DNA from: Adiantum capillus-veneris | Taxonomy: Eukaryota > Streptophyta > Polypodiopsida > Polypodiales > Pteridaceae | Assembly (NCBI GenBank): GCA_014529385.2 | Contig: CM043966.1 | Span: 107,628,587 to 107,692,586, forward strand | Length of the DNA: 64,000 nt | Direction: 5' to 3' | In this document: in pieces, positions 11,401 to 22,934 of the stretch | How positions within the stretch are numbered: the first letter of the stretch is position 1 | Layout of the letters: each line of letters begins with the position of its first letter | Translations under genes and position numbers: made by a program | The notes under the pieces: model-generated | What the model saw: only the letters and a program-made list of their open reading frames with translations | Told to the model about the DNA's origin: nothing | Databases searched by the model: none

Positions 11401-14400
11401 TCCAAGCTATTATCCTTAGTAGCATGAGTGGTTTTGGTCTCAAGATTCACCACTTTCCACTCTATGTCATTATATTAAGAAGATCTAGGTGTTAAGGTCG
11501 ACCACTTGTCCAACCTATAAGGCTATATCTTAAGGGTATTCTTTCTCACCACTTGGAATGACCATGATATGTTTTACATGGGGGTTTGGTTCCAAGGTCC
11601 ACCACTTGTATCAAGCTAACTCTATTGAAACATAGAGAGAAGCAAAGGTCCACCACTTGTCCAAGCTAGGCTCCATTAGAATTTAGAGAAGGATGCTCCA
11701 CCATTGTCCAAGATAGGCTCCATTGAAACATGAAGAGAAGCAAGCTGCACCATGTCTCCAAGATGCTAGCTTCATCGAAAAACTTAAACCCATGATATTT
11801 TGTACATGGGGGGTTTACATTCAAGGTCCACCACTTGTCCAAGCTATTATCGCTAGTAGCATGAGTGGTTTGGTCTCAAGATTCACCACTTTTCCACTCT
11901 ATGTCATTATATTAAGAATATGTGGGTGTTAAGGTCCACCACTTGTCCAACCTATAAGGCTATATCTTAAAGGTTATTCTTTCTTACCACTTGGAGTGAC
12001 CATGATAGGTTTTACATGGGGGTTTGGTTCCAAGGTCCACCACTTGTCCAAGCTAACTCTATTGAAACATAGAGAGAAGCAAAGGTCCACCACTTGTCAA
12101 GCTAGGGTCCATTGAAACATGGAGAGAAGGATGCTCCACCATTTGTCCAAGATAGGATCCATTGAAACATGAAGAGAAGCAAGCTGCACCATGTCTCCAA
12201 GATGCTAGCTCCATCGAAAAACCTTAAACCCATCAATTTGTACATGAGGGATTTACATTCAAGGTCCAACACTTGTCCAAGCTATTATCGTAGTAGCATG
12301 AGTGGTTTGGTCTCAAGATTCACCACTTTTCCACTCTATGTCATTATATTAAGATATCGGGTGTTAAGGTCCACCACTTGTCCAACCTATAAGGATAATC
12401 TTAAAGGTTATTCTTTCTCACCACTTGGAGTGACCATGATAGGTTTTACATGGGGGTTTGGTTCCAAGGTCCACCACTTGTCCAAGCTAACTCTATTGAA
12501 ACATAGAGAGAAGCAAAGGTCCACCACTTGTCCAAGCTAGGCTCCATTGAATATTTAGAGAAGGATGCTCCACCATTTCCAAGATAGGCTCCATTGAAAC
12601 ATGAAGAGAATCAAGCTGCACCATGTCTCCAAGATGCTAGGCTTCATCGAAAACCTTAAACCCAGGATATGTTTAGATGGGGGTTTACATTCAAGGTCCA
12701 ACACTTGTCCAAGCTATTATCGCTAGTAGCATGAGTGGTTTGTCTCAAGATTCACCACTTTTCCACTCTATGTCATTATATTAAGAATATGTGGGTGTTA
12801 AGGTCCACCACTTGTCCAACCTATAAGGCTATATCTTAAAGGTTATTCTTTCTTACCACTTGGAGTGACCATGATAGGTTTTACATGGGGGTTTGGTTCC
12901 AAGGTCCACCACTTGTCCAAGCTAACTCTATTGAAACATAGAGAGAAGCAAAGGTCCACCACTTGTCCAAGCTAGGCTCCATTGAAACATGGAGAGAAGG
13001 ATGCTCCACCATTTGTCCAAGATAGGCTCCATTGAAACATGACGAGAAGCAAGCTGCACCATGTCTCCAAGATGCTAGGCTCCATCGAAAAACATTAAAC
13101 CCACGATATGTCGTAGATGAGGGGTTTACATTCAAGGTCCAACACTTGTCCAAGCTATTATTGGTAGTAGCCTGAGTGGTTTGGTCTCAAGATTCACCAC
13201 TTTTCCACTCTATGTCATTATATTAAGAATATGTGGGTGTTAAGGTCCACCACTTGTCCAACCTATAAGGCTACATCTTAAAGGTTATTCTTTCTTACCA
13301 CTTGGAGTGACCATGATAGGTTTTACATGGGGGTTTGGTTCCAAGGTCCACCACTTGTCCAAGCTAACTCTATTGAAACATAGAGAGAAACAAAGGTCCA
13401 CCACTTGTCCAAGCTAGGCTCCATTGAAACATGGAGAGAAGGATGCTCCACCATTTGTCCAAGATAGGCTCCATTGAACATGACTAGAAGCAAGATGCAC
13501 CATGTCTCCAAGATGCTATGCCTCATCGAAATACATTAAACCCACGATATTTCGTAGATGAGGGGTTTAACATTCAATGTCCACCACTTGTCCAAGCTAT
13601 TATTGCCTAGTAAGTAGCCTGAGTGGTTTGGTCTCAAGATTCACCACTTTTCCACTCTATGTCATTATATTAAGAATATGTGGGTGTTAAGGTCCACCAC
13701 TTGTACAACCTATAAGGCTACATCTTAAAGGTTATTCTTTCTTACCACTTGGAGTGACCATGATAGGTTTTACATGGGGGTTTGGTTCCAAGGTCCACCA
13801 CTTGTCCAAGCTAACTCTATTGAAACATAGAGAGAAACAAAGGTCCACCACTTGTCCAAGCTAGGCTCCATTGAAACATGGAGAGAACGATGCTCCACCA
13901 TTTGTCGAAGCTAAGTCTATTGAAACATGGGGGATTTACGTTCAAGGTCCACCACTTGTCCAAGCTATTATCGCTAGTAGCATGAGTGGTTTTGTCTCAA
14001 GATTCACCACTTTTTCACTCTATGTCATTATATTAAGAATATTTGGGTGTTAAGGTCCACCACTTGTCCAACCTATAAGGCTATATCTTAAAGGTTATTC
14101 TTTCTCACCACTTGGAGTGACCATGATAGGTTTTACATGGGGGTTTGGTTCCAAGGTCCACCACTTGTCCAAGCTAACTCTATTGAATCATAGAGAGAAG
14201 CAAAGGTCCACCACTTGTCCAAGCTAGGGTCCATTGAAACATGGAGAGAAGGATGCTCCACCATTTGTCCAAGATAGGATCCATCGAAAAATGAAGAGAA
14301 GCAAGCTGCACCATGTCTCCAAGATGCTAGGCTCCATCGAAATACCTTAAACCCACGATATTTCGTACATGGGGGGTTTACATTCAAGGTCCACCACTTG

Positions 14401-15060
14401 TCCAAGCTATTATCGCTAGTAGCATGAGTGGTTTTGTCTCAAGATTCACCACTTTCCACTCTATGTCATTATATTAAGAATATGTGGGTGTTAAGGTCCA
14501 CCACTTGTCCAACCTATAAGTCTATATCTTAAAGGTTATTCTTTCTTACCACTTGGAGTGACCATGATAGGTTTTTACATGGGGGTTTGGTTCCAAGGTC
14601 CACCACTTGTCCAAGCTAACTCTATTGAAACATAGAGAGAAGCAAAGGTCCACCCTTGTCCAAGCTAGGCTCCATTGAAACATGGAGAGAAGGATGCTCC
14701 ACCATTTGTCCAAGATAGGCTCCATTGAAACATGACGAGAAGCAAGCTGCACCATGTCTCCAAGATGCTAGGCTCCATCGAAAAACATTAAACCCACGAT
14801 ATGTCGTAGATGAGGGGTTTACATTCAAGGTCCAACACTTGTCCAAGCTATTATTGCTAGTAGCCTGAGTGGTTTGGTCTCAGATTCACCACTTTTCCAC
14901 TCTATGCCATTATAATAAGAATATGTGGGTGTTAAGGTCCACCACTTGTCCCAACCTATAAGGATATATCATTAAGGTTATTCTTTCTCACCACTTGGAA
15001 TGTGCATGATATGTTTTACATGGGGTTTTGCTCCAAGGTCCACCACTTGTCCAAGCTAGA
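8420..15060. repeat. Higher-order satellite: ~440-bp monomers of CCACCACTTGTCCAA subunits
   Basis: About 15 head-to-tail monomers can be registered on the phrase TATTGAAACATAGAGAGAA, at 8641, 9083, 9521, 9962, 10382, 10744, 11184 (one base variant), 11623, 12060, 12494, 12929, 13371, 13818, 14181 and 14623. Most spacings are 434-447 bp. One is 420 bp, and two are ~362 bp (10382-10744 and 13818-14181), which are internal deletion monomers. Each monomer contains several subunits of 50-70 bp, each carrying the word CCACCACTTGTCCAA (often preceded by GGT) or a decayed version. Another fixed phrase is TATGTCATTATATTAAGAA. Monomers differ by scattered substitutions and small indels. All open frames inside (DKWWTL-type peptides) are translation artefacts. 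The array sits upstream of the ParB-like gene and may lie in its first intron. Confidence 0.9.
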
Positions 15061-15560
15061 TCTATTACATATATATTATACATACAATATTCGACTAGAT
15101 TCCCTACCTATTATGTCCAGTAGCATGGATGTTGTAGCTTTAAGGTCCACCACTTGTCCAACCGATACTCTCTTATGTAAGGAAGATCTCGCTATAAATT
15201 CAAAACCTTCCCGCCTAAATTTAATCAAAATCTGATTGCCTAAATTTAAAATATCCCTCCCAAATTTTAAATATCCCGCCTAAATTTTAAAATATCCCGC
15301 CCAAATTTTAAAATTCAAACTTTTTTATAAAAATTTAAATTTTACCACTTAAATTTAAAATATTCCACGCGAAATTGATTTTAAATTCAAGTTTACCACA
15401 AAAAGATATCATTATATCACCTAAATTCAAATATGCAAACCTCAAATCATTATATTGTACATAAATTCAAACAAATTCAAATTAACAAGCCTAAATTGAT
15501 ATTAGTTTGCATAGATATGAATTTATCACACCTAAATTATGTCACCATGTTAGAGAGAGT
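15061..15560. repeat. AT-rich block with short TATCCCGCC tandem units
   Basis: After the last satellite monomer the sequence becomes AT-rich. Between about 15,230 and 15,345 a degenerate ~20-bp unit (AAATTTTAAATATCCCGCC) repeats four to five times. The CCCGCC core is reminiscent of E2F-type sites but also occurs by simple tandem duplication. No coding region is supported. Confidence 0.55.
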
Positions 15561-16130
15561 GGTTAGAGAATTTGAACAAGGTCCACCACTTGTCCAACCT
15601 AGATACCAAGAAGGATTGAGTGTACAAGGTATTGTTTGGAGGTCCTTATAGTCCACTGGTCTCAAGGTCCACCACTTGTGGTAAGGGTCACCAAAAAGTG
15701 TATATATTCATCCAAATAAATACACGTATTTTTGGTCTACATGTCCTAGTTTCAATCATTTATGTCCATTAGGTGTATCACTAAACAACACTACTATTTT
15801 TGAGAAACAGAAGTTACAATCATATCTACAAATGGATTAGAGGAAAATCAGCTCAGCATACATCCAAAACTCGCTACAAGAATCGACTTTAACAGATCAT
15901 GCAAGTAAGTCTTCCATTCAAGTTTACTAGTATTACAATGTGTTAGTTATTTGTGATATTTATGTATGTATATATACTATGTGTGCATATCGTAATTAAG
16001 TGTAATTGTGTATCTGCATTATGTATGAGTATTACAATGAAATAACACAAATATACATACATACACATAGATAACACAGACGCACACATACATGAGCATG
16101 TATTTTCAAGAGAGAGATAGCAAGATACAA

Positions 16131-16179
<49 letters not shown>

Positions 16180-17290
16180 CCTGTTTTCTAGAGAGAGGAG
16201 AGAGAGAGAAAGATAACAGATTTCACTGTGTTTATGTATGTGGAAGAGAGGAAGACGATGTATGGGAATATGTGCACGTATTTTCAAGAGAGAGACAACA
16301 AGATAACAGATTTCACTGTGGTTATGTATGTGGAAGTGAGGAAGACGATGTGTGGGAATATGTGCATGTATTTTCAAGAGAGAGACAACAAGATAACAGA
16401 TTTCACTGTGGTTATGTATGTGGAAGAGAGGAAGACGATGTGTAGGAATATGTGTATGTGTGCGGGGATATTTTTCAACTACGTATCTCTGTCTTTTGAC
16501 GAGAGAGTGTGTGTGCAAGAAGAGTTACAGAGAACCATCTTCTCTATATGGAGAAAGACAGAGAGTGAGAGAGAGAGAAATACCTATTTTTTCTCTATTC
16601 GTGAGGTGTGCAATGTCTCCTGAGAAGAAGCTATGCCCGATCCTGCCCTTCTGGAAAGCGTTGCGTACGCTGCTGTTTCTTTATCTTGTGCGCTAACTTT
16701 CAATCCTGTGCGCTCCACCTGTTTGTTGTGTACGATGCCGAGCTTGCTCCTCTACGTACGCGTATACTCCAACTGTGTGCGATCCGTGTGCGCTTTCTGT
16801 GTGTTTGCTGCTCGCCTGCTTTCTCTGTGTGCGTTGCTCGTGCGCTCTCTCTGTGCCTAATCTTGATAGGGTTTATTAGAATGCCACGTATGCTACAAGT
16901 CCATGTTTTATCATAGGATTTAAAAAAACAAAAGCAATATAAAACATTCACCAATTCACACAGCCAAAGACCCCGCCCGGAACAATATCCCAAAATCAGA
17001 CTCCCAAGCCCCGCCATCGAGAGCGCTATATTCCACATCCCCATCAAGAGCGCTACCCCCAAACCTCACGTGGAAGCGCTGCCTTGTCACCCCATTGTGG
17101 CATTTCCCTAAGACCCCGCATTTGGAGTGCTAAATGGGAACATTCTTCATTAGTGAAATTTTGAACATAAATTATATTTAGCATATACTTAAATATAATA
17201 CAAATATTAACATATTAACTATACTACTAATTTACTATAGCAGTTCTAGATTATGTCCCATACTATATTTAAGGTGCCAAAGGTTTGGCC
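15561..17290. other. Non-satellite island between the two arrays (candidate shared promoter region)
   Basis: Apart from two stray satellite units near 15,585 and 15,665, this segment lacks the repeat word. It holds an (AG)n tract at about 16,139-16,174, a 90-bp tandem repeat (16,201-16,470), and a more GC-rich part at 16,600-17,130 with repeated AGCGCT words and CCCCGCC motifs. Open frames in it (15,943-16,518; 16,228-16,623; 16,608-16,916 and so on) are low-complexity or repeat-driven and show no protein family. Its position between two divergently transcribed genes with spliced 5' leaders makes it a candidate bidirectional promoter, but no defined promoter element was identified. Confidence 0.35.
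16201..16470. repeat. 90-bp tandem repeat, about three copies
   Basis: The phrase AGATAACAGATTTCACTGTG starts at 16,211, 16,301 and 16,391, giving a period of exactly 90 bp. Each unit also carries ATGTATGTGGAAG and TATTTTCAAGAGAGAGA. Because 90 is divisible by three, long apparent reading frames arise on both strands; these are not considered genes. The repeat follows an (AG)n microsatellite. Confidence 0.85.
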
Positions 17291-19594
17291 TTATGGTCCT
17301 AGATTTAGCCAAGTGGTCAACACATAAAAGACCAAGTGCACACTGTGCCACAAAACTTGGCCACCACTTCACTTTCCAAAGTTTAGGCCACATGGTCAAT
17401 CCTAAGTTTCCAATGTTCTTATTATGTCACCTTTTGCCTCGTGGAAAACCTAGGCTTGTTTTCACATACTCAGGCACTTCAAGCCATAATAAATTTTCAT
17501 TACTCTTCGGCAACCCTTTTGTTCAAGTCTTTGAAAAAACGTTGCTTAAGGCCACCCTAAACCATTTTCATTTAGGGGTGTCTAAAACTAGCTTTTTGGC
17601 AATTCGAGAAGAAAATGGTCAAAGTTTTATACTTAGTTTTAACCACTTGACCAATTCAAATATTGGAAAGCAAGGTCTTGTAATACTTTTCTTTGGACAT
17701 CACACATTAAAACTAGGTCCCTCACTTGTCCAAGCTATGCTCTAATACAATAAAGGGCTTTTGGTTTCAAGATGCACCACTTTCCCAACCTTGATTCCAT
17801 TAAAGAAGCTAGCTCTACTTAGACATTTAATAGCAAGGTCCTGTAGCAGTTCACATTGAACATTTTCCATGGCAGCTAGGTCCACCACTTAACTAAGCTA
17901 TGCTCTAATACAGTAAGGGGGTTTTGGGTTCAAGATCCACCACTTGTCCAAACTTGATTTGGGAAGCAAGGTCCTATAATACTTTGCTTTGGACATTCAC
18001 CATTACAACTAAATCCACGACTTCTCCAAGCTATGTTCTAATACACTAAGGACGTTTTGGTTTGAAGGAGAACCACTTGTACGACTTTGTTTTTGGAAGT
18101 AAGGTCTTTTCATAGTTCACCTTGGACCTTGGACATTGGATACTACAACTAAGCCCACCACTTGTCCAAGCTATCCTCTATATATAGCCAAAGGGTTTGG
18201 GTTTCAAGATTCACCACTTTTCCAACCTTTCTTCCATTAAAGAAGAAGGGGCATTATAACTAGGTCCACCAATTGTCCAAGATATGCTCTGATATGGAAA
18301 GGGGATTTTGGTTTCAATAATCCACCACGTGTTCAACCTTGCAAGACTCAAGGGATACTTGGACATTGGAAAGCATAGTCCTATAGTAGTTGATAGGTGG
18401 CAGTGGGTATAACAACTAGGTCCAACCTATGCTCTGATATAGCAAAGAGGCTTTGGTTTCAAGATCCACCACTTGTCCAACCTTGCTTCCATTAAATAAA
18501 TGAGGGGCTACGTAAACATTGGCAAGCAAGGTAGAAAGGTCCTAAGGTATTTCACCTTGGATATTGGGCATTATAACTAGGTCCACCACTTGTCCAAGCT
18601 ATGCTCTGATATAGAAAGGGGATTTTCGTTTCAAGGTCCACCACGTGTTCAACCTTGCAAGACTCAAGGGATACTTGGACATTGGAAAGCATAGTCCTAT
18701 AGTAGTTGATAGGTGGCAGTGGGTATTACAACGGTCCAACCTATGCTCTCATATAGCAAAGAGGCTTTAGTTTCAAGGTCCACCACTTGTCCAACCTTGC
18801 TTCCATTAAAGAAATGAGGGGCTATGTAAACATTGGCAAGCAAGGTAGCAAGGTCCTAAGGTGTTTCACCTTGGATATTGGGCATTATAACTAGGTCCAC
18901 CACTTGTCCAAGCTATGGTCTGATATAGAAAGGGGATTTTCGTTTCAAGGTCCACCACGTGTTCAACTTTGAAAGACTCAAGGGATACTTGGACATTGGA
19001 AAGCATAGTCCTATAGTAGTTGATAGGTGGCAGTGGGTATTACAACTAGGTCCAACCTACGCTCTCATATAGCAAAGAGACTTTGGTTTCAAGGTCCACC
19101 ACTTGTCCAACCTTACTTCCATTAAATAAATGAGGGGCTACGTAAACATTGGCAAGCAAGGTAGCAAGGTCCTAAGGTATTTCACCTTGGATATTGGGCA
19201 TTATAACTAGGTCCACCACTTATCCAAGCTATGCTCTGATATAGAAAGGGGATTTTCGTTTCAAGGTCCACCACGTGTTCAACCTTGAAAGCCTCAAGGG
19301 ATACTTGGACATTGGAAAGCATAGTCCTATAGTAGTTGATAGGTGGCTGTGGGTATTACAACTAGGTCCACCACTTCTCCAACCTATGCTCTAATATAGC
19401 AAGGATGCTTTGGTTTCAAGATCCACCATAATTTCCAACCTTGCTTCCATTAATATAGCAAGGAGGATTTGGTCTCAAGGTTCACCACTTGTCCAACCTA
19501 TGCAAACCTTTTCCATGTTGTAGCATGATTTTTTGTTTGAAGAGTATTTTTCTATAACTATGGATTTAACAATGTAATCTTTTTCACTTACAGG
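17291..19594. repeat. Second satellite-like array (~315-bp period) upstream of the transposase gene
   Basis: The region uses the same core word, CCACCACTTGTCCAA, with a variant CCACCACGTGTTCAA, but different linkers. The phrase TTCACCTTGGATATTGGGCATT recurs at 18,551, 18,864 and 19,181 (spacings 313 and 317 bp), and related degenerate units extend from about 17,700 to 19,500. Other fixed phrases are GTAGTTGATAGGTGGC and GAGGGGCTA. The 150-codon frame at 17,293-17,745 lies in degenerate repeat sequence and has no domain. The array ends about 60 bp before the splice acceptor TTTTTCACTTACAG at 19,581-19,594, so it may form the first intron of the downstream gene. Confidence 0.75.
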
Positions 19595-22500
19595 ATGGAC
19601 TTTGAATCTGGGGAGAAAGTACATATGATACTTGACAATGAAATTGTTGGTATTGGCTGTGTGTGTAGAACAGATCTAGATTCCACTTGTGGTGGTACAA
19701 AGATAGGGCAAGGAAATGTCTCCATACTAGTGGAGGAATGCTTGAAGGATGTGGTCCTACCTTTTCCTACAATGGATACTTCATCTCTCCAAGGCTCATT
19801 ATGGATTGTTGTTTGATGGTCAAAGCTTCTTTTGCAATCTTTTGTATTAAATGGGAACTTAATTGATCCACAGGAAAGCTACAATGGTGATGAAGAACAT
19901 GATCATTCTGATCCTCTAGTTACAAATGCAATACCTATGACAAGCCCAGAATTTGAAGCAATGATTCGAGAGTTTTGGAGAAATCAGAGGGTCCTTTTAA
20001 AAGATGACACAATGATGCAAACCATGAATGAAGGGACCATCTTATATGTATTTTCACATGATTATGTCAACTTTCAAGAACTTGGTCCTGATTGTGTGGG
20101 TGTGGGTGTGGGTATTGAAAGAGAAAATGCAAGCATTGATGATGTGGTTGAAGTGGGTAGCATCACTTTGCTAAAGTGGCCCATCAAGCAGACAACAATG
20201 TTGAATGGGAGCCCATTACAACGATTTGTTCCTGTTGATGGCATGCATGCTACATATGAGGATGTATCCAACGATGACAATGTTGGAAAAAAACTTGATG
20301 GGAGTAATGTTGTCCAGTTGTCAAGGAAGAGACGATACACTTTCATGAACAGGACTCAAAAATCAAAAGCAGCACCAGCTTCTACTTTTTACCTTTCAAA
20401 CAAATCAATTCAAAGGGTATCATGCATTGATTGTTGTGCACAAAAATGTTGCCAGTTTGCAGATCGTGATATGGTGACAAGGTTACGACAACAGTTTTGG
20501 GGAGAGTCTCAAAAATCACGCACTAATTATGTTTATGATGTTCTTTCTATATGTTATCAGAAAAATGAGAAGTCACGATACCAATTCAGGCTAAATGGTT
20601 CTATTGTTTGTTGTAGAGCATGGTATGAGCTACATGGAATACCAAAGACATCATTTTATAGATACAAGGAGAACTTTGAAAATGGTGTGCGCCAATATGT
20701 ACATGGGAACACATGTACATTGAGAAGGGGACTTCAACATACTAGTTTAGCAAGAGCACTACTAAATGAGTTTGTGGAAAACAACTCTGAGAAGATGCCA
20801 CATAGAAGTAGAACACTGCTAGATGGCTCAAGAGAGACTCAATTGGTGATTCCATCAACATACAAACAAGTGGATATTTTATGTAAAATCAACACGACAC
20901 TTGACCAAATGGGCTATGAGAAGAATCTATCCCAATCTTCTTTTGGTAGAATTTGGAACAAAGAGTACCCACATGTCACTTTAACAAAGACAAGTGAGTT
21001 CTCTAAGTGCAATATTTGTAGCTCAATCAAGGCAAGGTTAGAAGCTAAACCTTCTCTTGAAGAGAGAGCTCTTCTCTTGAGGGAGAGAGAAGTTCACATG
21101 GCACAACAAAAGAGTTGCAGAAGCCTATATTATGCACGGCGCACGTATTCAAAAGCTCAACCACAAAAATATGTATGCATAATCCATGATAAGATGGATC
21201 AAAAGAAGACTGCCATTCCTAGATTACGCATTGTTTCCAAGGGTGTGGATTCAGGATATAATCTGCAGGTGGCATTGATTGGCATGATCACTCATGGACA
21301 TGGAGAAGGTCATTACGGACACTCTGTCTTGAATGGTTTGTAGCCAACTGATCCAAATCTTACAATTGGCTCAATTGCTAATTGTTTACATAACCTAGAG
21401 AGGATAGATAAGCATCCTCTTGGTGATCTAGTAACAAATGGACTTCCAAGGAGCAATATTTCACTACTACATGCTTTGAACTCAAGGGATGCTTTGGACT
21501 ACCATAACTTGAGTGATGGAAAAGAGCCCATTGTGCAGTCGTCAGAAATTGCAGAAGAGGAATTGGGGTCAACATTTCGCAGATTGCCAGAGAGCTTGTT
21601 GCTACAATTGGATAATTGTGCAGGGGAAAACAAAAATCGATACTTATTTGCCTATTTGTCAATGCTTGTTGCAAGGAGTGTTTTCAAAACCATCCAGTTG
21701 GGATCTTTAATGGTTGGGCATACACATGAGGACATAGACGCCATGTTTAGTAGGTTTTCAGAGAAGCTAAGAGTTACACAAACCTATACTTTGCCACATT
21801 TGATGGATACATTACGAAACAGCTCATTTTCATCTCCAGCTCCATTTTTTCTCACAAAGATCCCCGATTTCAAGCAATATTATGATGGCTATCTTTGTGA
21901 TGGACAAGACATACTTGTTGGACATTCCAAACCGCTTCAGTTCAGGTTCTTTATGCAGGATGAGACACCAATGATGCAATATAAGGCACATGTAGGTGTA
22001 TCAAGTTGGAGTGGAAGTATTCGCCTATGGAAAACAGACACAGAAGGCAAGCCGATGTTACCACATGGAGATCCACCTCTAGTACAAATGGCGGAGTATG
22101 TCAAGGCCCACGAAGAAGTCATTTTGGGGCTAAAGAACTATATAAAATTTTGGAAAAATTTAGGGAATGGTTCAAGTATTCCGCGATATTATAGACCCGT
22201 GATAGATTATTGGAGTAAGGTAATTGAAGAGATTGGAAAAGCAATCATATCAGAGGGAGTCTTGTATGAAATGTTTTGGCCAAAAACTCAAGAATATTCT
22301 CACCTACAAAGCACTACAATGAATTTGCAACAAGGAGCAGAAAGATTCGTAGGCCTTGAAGAGTTGAACGATCATTTTTGTGGGCCTCAACGAGATAGGC
22401 CAAGGGAAGAGTTTGACCCTATGTCTGATGTGCACCAAGGTGACTTTCTTATGCTTGTTCCGAGTGACACAGAAATCTATCCAGTGTGGCTTGCAATGGC

Positions 22501-22828
22501 TTTATCTGACATTGATGATGAGCCTACATCACCAAACTACAGAAAACTCTTGATTCAATATTGGGCACCTTGCGCGAGAAAAAGTGGGATGACAGATACT
22601 CAAGCTTACAGCAATTGTTGGAAGGGTTATTGGGCTGTCAACTATAAGGACCCACAAGTGTGGGAAACTGTAGATGCAATTGTTTGGTCCTGGAGACCCA
22701 ACAAAGAAGGACCATTTTCTCGAATAAAGATTCCAGAAAGGCATGCTCTAAAAACCAAAGAAAGCCTCACTCGTGCACATCAACCACACTTGGATCAAAG
22801 TTCAGATATGGTATCAAATGTGGAGTAG
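19595..22828 (+). pseudogene. DUF7869-like transposase gene with N-terminal DUF8039-like region and two in-frame stops
   Basis: One reading frame stays open for 1,078 codons except for TGA at 19,814-19,816 and TAG at 21,341-21,343. The ATG follows acceptor TTTTTCACTTACAG by one base. Residues 1-80 (GEKVHMILDNEIVGIG... VVLPFPTMDTSSL) resemble the DUF8039 module often linked to plant transposases. Residues ~240-530 contain a Cys-rich segment (CIDCCAQKC) and a region with CNICSSIK. The C-terminal core has spaced acidic blocks expected of a DDE/RNase H-type nuclease: HDKMDQKKT (~531), LQLDNCAGENKN (~670) and MVGHTHEDIDAMFSRF (~706). The last two are hallmarks of the DUF7869 family. Both stops could come from single C-to-T changes (CGA to TGA, CAG to TAG). 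With otherwise perfect frame retention this looks like a recently disabled copy, or one needing read-through. Confidence 0.75.
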
Positions 22829-22934
22829 AATTATGTGGAGCTTCTATTGTGACTATACTAGTCAGTTTGTAAACAAAATCGTTTTTGTATCTTCCTTTGT
22901 TTTATGTAATTTATAGTTATTATTCAAATCCATG
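22829..22934. other. Short spacer between transposase gene and gypsy remnant
   Basis: About 100 bp of AT-rich sequence follow the stop codon and may include the 3' UTR. I saw no terminal inverted repeat or target-site duplication by eye. A gypsy element begins abruptly after GTGTTGTAGGCTGAATATGC, so the right boundary of the module may have been lost to that insertion. Confidence 0.35.

Noticed and set aside
8638-14846. Many 60-90-codon frames with peptides such as DKWWTL and SRFTTFPLYV
   Set aside because: They repeat in step with the satellite monomers, change frame with small indels, and have no family resemblance; they are repeat translations.
8420-15060. CRISPR-like appearance of regularly spaced direct repeats
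   Set aside because: Spacers are themselves repeated, the unit is ~440 bp, the repeats are degenerate and the context is a eukaryotic nuclear genome.
15943-16623. Open frames of 131-191 codons on both strands
   Set aside because: They arise from the 90-bp tandem repeat and the (AG)n tract (period divisible by three) and are rich in SLSLSL or RERERE.
17293-17745. 150-codon plus-strand frame
   Set aside because: It lies in degenerate repeat sequence, has no recognisable domain and ends in the satellite word.
22829-22934. Terminal inverted repeat of the proposed giant element
   Set aside because: No convincing inverted match to the sequence near 1-560 was visible by eye; the borders remain unknown.
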